This document shows positions 48,155-56,065 of a stretch of 64,000 nt of DNA, piece after piece; positions within the stretch are counted from its first letter, which is position 1, and each line of letters opens with the position of its first letter. Origin of the DNA: Pseudomonas psychrophila (lineage in GTDB: Bacteria; Pseudomonadota; Gammaproteobacteria; Pseudomonadales; Pseudomonadaceae). Made by a program: the position numbers and the translations under genes. The stretch lies in NCBI RefSeq assembly GCF_001043005.1, contig NZ_JYKZ01000016.1, forward strand, positions 20,161 to 84,160, read 5' to 3'. The notes under the pieces are model-generated. The model did no database searches. It was not told where the DNA came from and saw only the letters and a program-made list of their open reading frames with translations.

Positions 48155-49558
48155 TTACTTCCACAGCTGGGCGGCAAACACAATCAGAATGCCGAGTGGC
48201 GCCACATAGCGCATCAAAAAAAGAGTCAGGGCGAACAACATCGGGCTACGCATCGACAACTCGTCGCGAACCGCACCGCGCCCCATGATCCAGCCTGCAA
48301 AGACCACAAAGCAAAGGCCACCCAAAGGCAACATGATACGCGAGGTGAAGAAATCGACGACACCAAAGAAGTCCAGACCGCTTACTGCGCCCCATTGATA
48401 GAGCTGAAAACCCGAGTCTTCATTCACGAAAAACTTCGCCTGTTTCCAGATATTGAATGAAAACACCGTGCCCAGCCCAACAAACCAGCAACTGAACGCC
48501 AGCCAGAACGTGACCCACAAGCGTCGCACCTTGGTCCGCTCCACTAGATAAGCCACCATCGGCTCAAGCAATGAGATGGCTGAACTCCAGGCTGCCACCG
48601 CTACCAGAATAAAAAACACCACGCCCATCAACTGACCAAACGCCACATTGCCAAAGGCAAACGGCAAGGTCACAAACATCAGCCCTGGCCCTTCGCCAGG
48701 GTTTAGTCCCGACGCAAAGACAATTGGAAACAATGCCAGCCCGGCGAGCAATGAGACAAAAGTGTCGATCAGTGCGACCCCCACTACCGTTCCGGAGATC
48801 GATGCATTTTTCGGCATGTACGCGCCGTAAATCATGATCGAGCCCACGCCAACACTCAGCGAAAAGAACGCATGCCCCATCGCAGCCAGCAAGCCGTCGA
48901 GTACACGATCAGGGTTGAAATCGAACATGAAATGCACGCCCTGCATAAAGTGCCCAGTGGTCATGCTGTAACCCAGCAACACCAGCAGTAGCACAAACAA
49001 CAGCGGCATCATGATCCTCAAACTGCGCTCAAGCCCGGCCACAACACCCTTGGCGATCACATACGCCGACAACAACATAAACGCGGTATGCCAAAAAGTG
49101 AGGCGCCAAGGATTGGAAATCACGCCCCCAAAGTACTCACTGACCTGATCGGCAGTCGCCCCCTGAAAATCACCCTTGCCCATGTTGATGATGTAATCCA
49201 GCGACCAACCGCCCACCACGCTATAGAAAGATAAAATCAGCAGTGCCGTGATCATCCCGGCAAAAGCCCCCCACGACCAACGCCCCGAGTGCCCCGCCTC
49301 AACCGCCAGTACCTTCAAGGCATTCGCCGGACTGAGCCGCGCACGCCGCCCGATCAGGGTTTCAGCCAACATCACCGGCAGACCGATCAGCGCGATGCAC
49401 GCCAGGAACACCAACACAAAAGCGCCACCACCATAAACGCCAACCATGTAAGGGAATTTCCAGATACTGCCCAAACCCACGGCAGAACCGGTCGCAGCGA
49501 AAATAAAGACCCAACGGCTTGCCCAACTGCCGTGGACAGAAACCTTGTCTGTCGACAT
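48155..49558 (-). CDS. Sodium-dependent transporter, NSS/SNF family
   Basis: 467 residues with about 11-12 membrane helices. The N-terminal signature FIFAATGSAVGLGSIWKFPY and the unwound TM1 region are typical of neurotransmitter-sodium symporters, which in bacteria carry amino acids such as Trp, Leu or Tyr. The substrate cannot be read from sequence. ATG 49558 is taken (MSTDKVSV); an upstream start adds five residues. It lies 7 nt before ratA, so they are likely co-transcribed, and it diverges from smpB. Confidence 0.9.
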   Translation of the reverse strand: MSTDKVSVHGSWASRWVFIFAATGSAVGLGSIWKFPYMVGVYGGGAFVLVFLACIALIGLPVMLAETLIGRRARLSPANALKVLAVEAGHSGRWSWGAFAGMITALLILSFYSVVGGWSLDYIINMGKGDFQGATADQVSEYFGGVISNPWRLTFWHTAFMLLSAYVIAKGVVAGLERSLRIMMPLLFVLLLVLLGYSMTTGHFMQGVHFMFDFNPDRVLDGLLAAMGHAFFSLSVGVGSIMIYGAYMPKNASISGTVVGVALIDTFVSLLAGLALFPIVFASGLNPGEGPGLMFVTLPFAFGNVAFGQLMGVVFFILVAVAAWSSAISLLEPMVAYLVERTKVRRLWVTFWLAFSCWFVGLGTVFSFNIWKQAKFFVNEDSGFQLYQWGAVSGLDFFGVVDFFTSRIMLPLGGLCFVVFAGWIMGRGAVRDELSMRSPMLFALTLFLMRYVAPLGILIVFAAQLWK

Positions 49559-49660
49559 CGTTACTACGCCCAACCACTAAAAAAAGAGGGCGCATTGTCC
49601 GGGAATCAACCTACGTGCTCAAGCACGCAGGTGCCCGTAGCCGACACGCTCGCAACTGCC

Positions 49661-49666
49661 TATAAT
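49661..49666 (+). promoter_or_regulatory. -10 element of smpB, very close to the start codon
   Basis: A consensus TATAAT only 9 nt before the smpB ATG. Transcription would start 2-3 nt before or at the ATG, implying a nearly leaderless mRNA. No clear -35 box is visible. Confidence 0.55.
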
Positions 49667-49675
49667 GCCGCCCCT

Positions 49676-50158
49676 ATGGCTAAACAGAAGAAACACCCTA
49701 CAGGGACCATCGCGCAGAATAAAAAAGCGCGACACGATTACTTCATCGAACATCGGTTCGAGGCTGGTCTGGTCCTGGCCGGCTGGGAAGTAAAAAGTCT
49801 GCGTGCAGGCAAGGCACAGCTGGTCGACAGCTATGTGCTACTCAAAGATGGTGAAGCATGGTTGCTCGGCAGCCATATTGCACCTCTGACGACCGCCAGC
49901 ACCCACGTCATCGCCGATCCGACGCGCAGCCGCAAACTGCTGCTTAACCAGCGCGAGCTGGAAAAGCTGTTTGCCGCCGTGCAGCAGAAGGGTTACGCCT
50001 GCGTATGCCTCTCGATTTACTGGAGCAAGCACTTGATCAAGTGCGAAATTGCCCTGGGTAAAGGCAAGAAGGAATACGACAAGCGTCATACCGAGCGCGA
50101 GCGTGATTCCGACCGCGAGTTGCAGCGCGCAGTGCGCAACAAGGGCAAGGAAGACTAG
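49676..50158 (+). CDS. smpB: SsrA-binding protein SmpB
   Basis: 160 residues. Oligonucleotide-binding barrel with ARHDYFIEHRFEAGLVLAGWEVKSLRAGKAQL and WSKHLIKCEIALGKGKKEYDKRHTERERD, the family signature with the basic tail. Carries tmRNA into stalled ribosomes; the tmRNA gene lies about 9.3 kb downstream in this window. ATG 49676 is fixed by the family N-terminus (MAKQKKHPTG); no Shine-Dalgarno precedes it. Confidence 0.97.
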   Translation: MAKQKKHPTGTIAQNKKARHDYFIEHRFEAGLVLAGWEVKSLRAGKAQLVDSYVLLKDGEAWLLGSHIAPLTTASTHVIADPTRSRKLLLNQRELEKLFAAVQQKGYACVCLSIYWSKHLIKCEIALGKGKKEYDKRHTERERDSDRELQRAVRNKGKED

Positions 50159-50174
50159 ATCTTTCACCCTTGCT

Positions 50175-50264
50175 CTTGTGGGAGCGAGCTTGCTCGCGAT
50201 ACAGGCGATACGGTCTTTCAGTAGAACCGCATCGATGCAATCGCGAGCAGCCCGCGCCCACAAG
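50175..50264. repeat. REP doublet 2 (inverted pair)
   Basis: CTTGTGGGAGCGAGCTTGCT at the left and its imperfect inverse ending GCGCCCACAAG at the right, between the convergent smpB and lldR genes. The left unit carries GAGC where doublets 1 and 3 have GGGC. Confidence 0.88.
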
Positions 50265-50278
50265 TCTTACCTTAACCT

Positions 50279-51046
50279 TTACAACCCATTGCGCCGCTCG
50301 GCCCGCGCCATGCGTTGCACTTCCTGACGCACCTCTTCCAGCACCTCCTGCACATACACCAAGTGCCGGCTAGCCACTTCCCGCGCGTCCTCCGCCCTGC
50401 CTTCAATAATCGCCAGATACAGCTCACGGTGCTGACTGATCAGCATGTCCCGTGTTTCGCTGCGCTGTTTGTACATACCGCCAATGTTAGTCACCACGTT
50501 GCGCTTGAGCAGGTCAAAGAGCCCGCGAATCGTGTGCAGCAACACCGCGTTATGGCTCGCCTCAGCGATGGCCAGGTGAAAGTTCGCATCCGCCTCGCCC
50601 TCTTCTGCGCGACTGACTTCATCAACCCGCGCATAACAATCCTGTAATCGCTCAAAGGCTAGCCGTAGACGCTCGCGATCCATCTCGGTAGCCCGTGATG
50701 CCGCGTAAAAAGCGCACGAAGCCTCAAGCGTATGGCGAAACTCAAGCAGATCGCGCTGTGCTTCAGGATTGCTTTCGAGCAGTTGCAGCAAGGGATCACT
50801 GAACGTTGAGCCCAGCGAAGTTGCCACATAATTGCCACCGCCCTGGCGACTGACCAGCAAGCCCTTGGCCGACAACTTCTGGATCGCTTCGCGCAGCGAC
50901 GGACGTGACACGCCGAACTGCTCGGCCAGTGCACGCTCCGCCGGCAAGCGCTCGCCCGACTTCAACGTGCCCTCGAGGATCATCCCCTCAAGTTGTTCGA
51001 CAATATCGTCCGACAAACGGCGCTGACGGATCTGATCAAACCCCAT
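50279..51046 (-). CDS. lldR: GntR/FadR-family lactate regulator LldR
   Basis: 255 residues from ATG 51046 (MGFDQIRQRRLSDDIV). N-terminal winged helix (GERLPAERALAEQFGVSRPSLREAIQKL), C-terminal FCD ligand domain with the metal-binding DANFHLAIAEASHN and QHRELYLAI. Divergent from lldP across 261 nt that hold a perfect LldR-type palindrome. In pseudomonads LldR represses lactate-use genes and is relieved by L- or D-lactate. Confidence 0.93.
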   Translation of the reverse strand: MGFDQIRQRRLSDDIVEQLEGMILEGTLKSGERLPAERALAEQFGVSRPSLREAIQKLSAKGLLVSRQGGGNYVATSLGSTFSDPLLQLLESNPEAQRDLLEFRHTLEASCAFYAASRATEMDRERLRLAFERLQDCYARVDEVSRAEEGEADANFHLAIAEASHNAVLLHTIRGLFDLLKRNVVTNIGGMYKQRSETRDMLISQHRELYLAIIEGRAEDAREVASRHLVYVQEVLEEVRQEVQRMARAERRNGL

Positions 51047-51239
51047 AACTGCTCTCCACCCTCCCGACCACGCGCCGGGGGCCGCTATTCTCGCCGATTG
51101 GCGCGACTCACACACCCATCAGAAACACTGCCTTAAACCCCATCAGATGCCCCGACAACGAACACCTCGACGAAAGATTGTGAGGCGGCAAATTGACACA
51201 TGCCACATAAGGCTTTTAACCTAGCCAACAGCGATTGTA

Positions 51240-51256
51240 AATTGGTAATACCAATT
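51240..51256. promoter_or_regulatory. LldR operator
   Basis: AATTGGTAATACCAATT, a perfect 17-bp palindrome of the TGGT-ACCA type used by FadR/PdhR/LldR proteins, between lldR and lldP. It overlaps the probable lldP -35 box. Confidence 0.8.
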
Positions 51257-51269
51257 ACCCAAATACAAT
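51242..51269 (+). promoter_or_regulatory. Probable lldP promoter overlapped by the operator
   Basis: TTGGTA (51242-51247), 16 nt, TACAAT (51264-51269), about 38 nt before the lldP ATG. Repressor bound to the palindrome would cover the -35. Confidence 0.5.
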
Positions 51270-51307
51270 CGACAGCATCGACCAATAACAATTAGGGGCC
51301 ACCCCAT

Positions 51308-53002
51308 ATGCAAACCTGGCAACAGCTCTACAGCCCGCTCGGCAGCCTCGGCCTGTCCGCTCTCGCGGCCGTTATCCCGATCGTATTCTTCTTCCTGGCC
51401 TTGGCCGTGTTCCGCCTCAAAGGACACGTCGCGGGCAGCATCACCCTCGGCCTGTCGATTCTGGTGGCCATCTTTGCCTTCCAGATGCCTGTCGACATGG
51501 CCTTCGCAGCAGCGGGCTATGGATTTGCCTATGGCCTTTGGCCAATTGCCTGGATCATCGTTGCCGCGGTGTTCCTCTACAAATTGACCGTTAAGAGCGG
51601 CCAGTTCGAAATCATCCGCAGCTCCGTACTGTCGATCACTGACGACCAGCGGCTGCAAGTGCTGCTGATCGGCTTCTGCTTCGGTGCATTCCTTGAAGGT
51701 GCAGCCGGTTTCGGTGCCCCGGTAGCGATTACCGCCGCACTGCTTGTAGGCCTGGGTTTCAACCCGCTGTACGCCGCAGGCCTGTGCCTGATCGCCAACA
51801 CCGCGCCGGTAGCCTTTGGTGCCTTGGGCATCCCGATCATCGTTGCGGGCCAAGTGACCGGCATCGACGCGTTCAAGATTGGCGCCATGGCCGGCCGCCA
51901 ACTGCCATTGCTGTCGCTGTTCGTACCGTTCTGGCTCGTGTTCATGATGGACGGCCTGCGTGGCGTGCGTGAAACCTGGCCCGCAGCACTGGTTGCCGGT
52001 TTGAGTTTCGCCATCACCCAGTACTACACCTCGAACTACATTGGCCCTGAGCTGCCGGACATCACCTCGGCCCTCGCCAGCCTGGTCAGCCTCACTCTGT
52101 TCCTTAAAGTGTGGCAACCAAAACGTACCGCAGGCGCTCAGATCGCAGGCGTTTCGTCGGACGTAACCGTAACCGCCAGTGCAGGTGGTTTCGGCAAGCC
52201 AACAAATCTGATGGCTTCGCCTTACAGCCTGATGCAGATTTTGAAGGCCTGGTCGCCGTTCCTGATCCTGACCGTACTGGTCACCATCTGGACTCTCAAA
52301 CCGTTCAAGGCCATGTTCTCCGCCGGTGGTTCGATGTACGGCTGGGTTTTCAACTTCGCGATCCCGCACCTTGATCAACTGGTGGTCAAGACTGCACCGA
52401 TCGTCAACGCGCCGACGGCGATTGCAGCCGTGTTCAAACTTGACCCGATTTCGGCCACCGGCACCGCGATTTTCTTCTCCGCGCTGATCTCGATGCTGAT
52501 TCTGAAAATTGACATCAAGACTGGTATTACCACTTTAAAAGAGACCCTCTACGAACTGCGTTGGCCGATCCTGTCCATCGGCATGGTGCTGGCCTTTGCC
52601 TTCGTTACCAACTATTCAGGCATGTCTTCCACCATGGCCCTGGTGCTGGCAGGTACAGGCGCGGCATTCCCGTTCTTCTCGCCGTTCCTCGGCTGGCTGG
52701 GCGTGTTCCTGACCGGTTCCGACACCTCTTCCAACGCGCTGTTCAGCTCGCTGCAAGCCACTACCGCACACCAGATCGGCGTCAGTGACACCCTGATGGT
52801 TGCGGCCAATACCAGCGGCGGCGTAACCGGCAAGATGATTTCCCCGCAATCAATCGCAGTGGCCTGTGCGGCAACCGGTTTGGTGGGTAAAGAATCTGAC
52901 CTGTTCCGCTTCACCCTCAAGCACAGCCTGTTCTTCGCCACCATCGTTGGCCTGATCACGCTGGCCCAGGCGTACTGGCTCACCGGGATGCTGGTGCACT
53001 AA
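51308..53002 (+). CDS. lldP: L-lactate permease
   Basis: 564 residues, about 13-14 membrane helices, of the LctP family (FLEGAAGFGAPVAITAALLVGLGF; GVFLTGSDTSSNALFSSLQATTA; GGVTGKMISPQSIAVACAATG). Proton symport of L- and D-lactate, possibly glycolate. First gene of the lactate operon; a GC-rich hairpin (53032-53052) without a T-run separates it from the oxidase genes and may tune downstream expression. Confidence 0.96.
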   Translation: MQTWQQLYSPLGSLGLSALAAVIPIVFFFLALAVFRLKGHVAGSITLGLSILVAIFAFQMPVDMAFAAAGYGFAYGLWPIAWIIVAAVFLYKLTVKSGQFEIIRSSVLSITDDQRLQVLLIGFCFGAFLEGAAGFGAPVAITAALLVGLGFNPLYAAGLCLIANTAPVAFGALGIPIIVAGQVTGIDAFKIGAMAGRQLPLLSLFVPFWLVFMMDGLRGVRETWPAALVAGLSFAITQYYTSNYIGPELPDITSALASLVSLTLFLKVWQPKRTAGAQIAGVSSDVTVTASAGGFGKPTNLMASPYSLMQILKAWSPFLILTVLVTIWTLKPFKAMFSAGGSMYGWVFNFAIPHLDQLVVKTAPIVNAPTAIAAVFKLDPISATGTAIFFSALISMLILKIDIKTGITTLKETLYELRWPILSIGMVLAFAFVTNYSGMSSTMALVLAGTGAAFPFFSPFLGWLGVFLTGSDTSSNALFSSLQATTAHQIGVSDTLMVAANTSGGVTGKMISPQSIAVACAATGLVGKESDLFRFTLKHSLFFATIVGLITLAQAYWLTGMLVH

Positions 53003-53031
53003 TACGCGCTATGGTTACTGCACATTAATGG

Positions 53032-53052
53032 CGCCGGGGCTCTCCCCCGGCG
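53032..53052 (+). other. Hairpin between lldP and lutA
   Basis: CGCCGGGG/CCCCGGCG stem with a 5-nt loop. No T-run, so probably a processing or partial termination element. Confidence 0.5.
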
Positions 53053-53115
53053 TCAATAATTCACTACCCGGTCCACCTCGGTGGACACATAACCGGGACC
53101 ACCCGGAGACGCCTG

Positions 53116-53940
53116 ATGAGCGAGCTTTTCTACAATGCCGTGCCGAATGCGACCCGCGTCGCCCCACCCCTGCCAACTCCTCGCCAATACCCTGCGCACA
53201 AACCGCGCAAGGTCTATCTCTTCGGCACCTGCGTAGTCGATCTGTTCTTCCCCGAAGCCGGGATGGACGCCATCCATCTGATCGAGCGCGAAGGTATCGA
53301 AGTCGATTATCCGCAAGGTCAAAGCTGCTGTGGACAACCGGCCTACACTTCGGGCTACACCAATCAGGCTCGGGAAGTTGCACGTTCTCAACTGGCGCTG
53401 TTCGCCGAAGACTACCCGGTGGTCGTACCGTCCGGCTCTTGCGCCGGCATGCTGCGCGAACACTACGAAGACCTGTTCAAAGACGAGCCCGAAACCCTGA
53501 AAAAGGTTCATGCACTGGCCGAACGTACCTTTGAACTCACCGAATTTCTGCTGTTTGTGTGCAAGGTCCAGTTCCAGGACCACGGCGCTCCGGTCAAGGT
53601 CGCGCTGCACACCTCATGCTCCGCACGCCGCGAAATGAACACGCATCTGCACGGCCGCGAAATGCTGGCGCAATTGAGCAATGTGGAACGCATCGACCAC
53701 AGCCATGAAAGTGAATGCTGCGGCTTTGGTGGGACATTCAGCGTACGCATGCCGGATATTTCCGGCGCAATGGTCGCTGACAAGACCCGCTCCCTGATTG
53801 AAACCGGCGCGCACCAAGTACTCACCGCTGACTGCGGTTGCCTGATGAATATCAACGGCTCGCTGGAAAAACAGAAACAAGCCCTGCGCGGCCAGCACCT
53901 GGCCAGTTTTCTGTGGCAGCGCACCGGAGGTGAGCAATGA
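53116..53940 (+). CDS. lldE: L-lactate oxidase Fe-S subunit LutA/LldE (YkgE-like)
   Basis: 274 residues with two CCG-type cysteine-rich domains (QSCCGQPAYTSGY near 70 and SECCGFGGTFSV near 200), which bind an iron-sulfur cofactor. First of the three-subunit non-flavin L-lactate dehydrogenase LldEFG/LutABC, which passes electrons to the quinone pool. ATG 53116 follows CGGAGAC; the stop overlaps the next gene by 4 nt (ATGA). Confidence 0.93.
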   Translation: MSELFYNAVPNATRVAPPLPTPRQYPAHKPRKVYLFGTCVVDLFFPEAGMDAIHLIEREGIEVDYPQGQSCCGQPAYTSGYTNQAREVARSQLALFAEDYPVVVPSGSCAGMLREHYEDLFKDEPETLKKVHALAERTFELTEFLLFVCKVQFQDHGAPVKVALHTSCSARREMNTHLHGREMLAQLSNVERIDHSHESECCGFGGTFSVRMPDISGAMVADKTRSLIETGAHQVLTADCGCLMNINGSLEKQKQALRGQHLASFLWQRTGGEQ

Positions 53941-55394
53941 ACGCCAGCACCCTGATTCCCACCGTCGCGGTTGAAGAAGACTTCCGCGAGCGCGCTCATG
54001 AAGCCCTGGGTGACAAGCAACTGCGAAACAACTTCCGCAGTGCGATGGATTCTCTGATGACCAAACGGGCTGTGGCCTTCAGCGACGCCCACGAGCGCGA
54101 ACACCTGCGCGCCCTGGGCAACGCCATCCGCGCCCGTGCCCTGTCCAAACTGCCCGACCTGCTGGAACGACTGGAAGCCAACCTGACCCGTAACGGGGTA
54201 CAAGTGCATTGGGCTGAAACCGTCGAGCAGGCCAACGAAATCGTCATATCCATCGCTCGCCGCCGCGCCGCCAAACAGGTGATCAAAGGCAAGTCGATGG
54301 TCAGCGAAGAGATGGAAATGAACCACGTGCTCGGCGCACAGGGCATTGAATGCCTTGAGTCCGACATGGGTGAGTACATCGTTCAACTGGACAACGAAAA
54401 ACCGTCGCACATCATCATGCCCGCAATTCACAAGAACGCCGGGCAAGTAGCCGACCTGTTTCACGAAAAGCTCGGCGTGGAATACACCAAAGACGTCGAC
54501 CAACTGATCCAGATAGGTCGACGCGTGCTGCGGCAAAAATTCTTCGAGGCTGATATCGGCGTGTCGGGGGTCAACTTCGCCGTAGCCGAGACCGGCACCC
54601 TGCTGCTCGTGGAAAACGAAGGCAACGGTCGCATGTCCACCACCGTGCCGCCCGTGCATATTGCGGTCACCGGCATCGAGAAAGTCGTCGAAAACCTGCG
54701 CGACGTTGTACCGCTGGTGTCACTGCTGACTCGCTCGGCCCTCGGCCAACCGATCACTACTTACGTCAACATGATCTCCGGCCCACGCAAACCCGGCGAG
54801 CTGGACGGCCCTGAAGAAGTGCACCTGGTGCTGCTCGATAACGGTCGCAGTCAGGCGTTTGCCGACAGTGAACTGCGCCAAACCCTGAACTGCATTCGCT
54901 GCGGTGCCTGCATGAACCACTGCCCGGTTTACACCCGCATTGGCGGCCATGCCTACGGCGAGGTCTACCCAGGTCCGATTGGTGCAATCATCACTCCGCA
55001 CATGGTTGGGCTGGCCAAAGTTCCGGACCATCCGAGCGCGTCATCGCTGTGCGGTGCGTGTGGCGAAGTATGCCCGGTTAAAATTCCGATCCCGGCGCTT
55101 CTGCGGCGTCTGCGCGAAGAGAACGTTAAAGCACCCGATACCTCCCCGCGCATCATGCGCGGCCAGGGCAGCAAATATTCACGCAAGGAACGTCTCATCT
55201 GGAACATGTGGGCCAAGCTCAACAGCTCACCGGTCCTGTACCTCGTGTTTCTCAAGGCTGCCACCCGCTTGCGCGGGCTTACGCCGAGCAACGTTGGCCC
55301 GTGGACACAGAACCACAGCGCCCCTAAACCCGCTGCCCGTTCGCTGCACGATATGGCCCGCGAACATTTGGCGAAAAAATCGGGAGACCAGTGA
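53937..55394 (+). CDS. lldF: L-lactate oxidase Fe-S subunit LutB/LldF (YkgF-like)
   Basis: 485 residues: N-terminal LUD-type domain (AETGTLLLVENEGNGRM) and two 4Fe-4S motifs near residues 317-330 (CIRCGACMNHCPVY) and 365-375 (CGACGEVCPVK), followed by a family C-terminal tail. Central electron-transfer subunit of the L-lactate oxidase. Overlaps the preceding and following genes. Confidence 0.93.
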   Translation: MNASTLIPTVAVEEDFRERAHEALGDKQLRNNFRSAMDSLMTKRAVAFSDAHEREHLRALGNAIRARALSKLPDLLERLEANLTRNGVQVHWAETVEQANEIVISIARRRAAKQVIKGKSMVSEEMEMNHVLGAQGIECLESDMGEYIVQLDNEKPSHIIMPAIHKNAGQVADLFHEKLGVEYTKDVDQLIQIGRRVLRQKFFEADIGVSGVNFAVAETGTLLLVENEGNGRMSTTVPPVHIAVTGIEKVVENLRDVVPLVSLLTRSALGQPITTYVNMISGPRKPGELDGPEEVHLVLLDNGRSQAFADSELRQTLNCIRCGACMNHCPVYTRIGGHAYGEVYPGPIGAIITPHMVGLAKVPDHPSASSLCGACGEVCPVKIPIPALLRRLREENVKAPDTSPRIMRGQGSKYSRKERLIWNMWAKLNSSPVLYLVFLKAATRLRGLTPSNVGPWTQNHSAPKPAARSLHDMAREHLAKKSGDQ

Positions 55395-56065
55395 TGAGCG
55401 CTAGACAGAATATCCTCAACAAATTGCGCAACAGTCTTACTGGCACCACACCCGTGCCTGACAACTTCGACGAAGTGCTGGTGACAGAGCCCTGGAGCTA
55501 CCCCCCAGAGCAACGCATCCCTCAGCTGCGCAAACTGATGGAAGCCGTACACACCGAAATTCACCTCAGCACTGAGCAAGGCTGGCCAGCCCTGCTGGCG
55601 CAGCTGGTCACCGACCGCCAATTGCCCAGCCTGCTGATCGCGCCGACTACACCCCACGGGCAGAAAGTGACCGCCCACTGGGCACAAAACCCTGCGCTGC
55701 CAACACTCAAGGCCTACGACCGCCCGGTGGAAGAGTGGAAGGCCGAGCTGTTCAACGATACTCCGGCCAGCCTGACCACTACCCTGGGTGCGATTGCGGC
55801 AACCGGTAGCCTGATCATGTGGCCAACACCTGAGGAACCCCGACTGATGAGCCTGGTGCCCCCCGTGCATTTCGCCCTGCTCAAGGCCAGCGAAATACGG
55901 GATAACTTCTATCAGGTGCAGCGCGAGATGAACTGGGCAGCGGGCATGCCGACCAACGCATTGCTGGTGTCCGGCCCGTCGAAAACCGCCGATATCGAAC
56001 AAATCCTCGCCTACGGTGCCCACGGTCCGAAAGACCTGATCGTGCTGATTCTGGAGGATGCATGA
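55394..56065 (+). CDS. lldG: L-lactate oxidase subunit LutC/LldG (YkgG-like)
   Basis: 223 residues, LUD domain (GAIAATGSLIMWPTPEEPRLMSLVPPVHFALLKASEI). Third subunit of the L-lactate oxidase. ATG 55394 shares its A with the stop codon of the previous gene; a GTG one codon earlier is possible. It overlaps the D-lactate dehydrogenase gene by ATGA. Confidence 0.92.
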   Translation: MSARQNILNKLRNSLTGTTPVPDNFDEVLVTEPWSYPPEQRIPQLRKLMEAVHTEIHLSTEQGWPALLAQLVTDRQLPSLLIAPTTPHGQKVTAHWAQNPALPTLKAYDRPVEEWKAELFNDTPASLTTTLGAIAATGSLIMWPTPEEPRLMSLVPPVHFALLKASEIRDNFYQVQREMNWAAGMPTNALLVSGPSKTADIEQILAYGAHGPKDLIVLILEDA

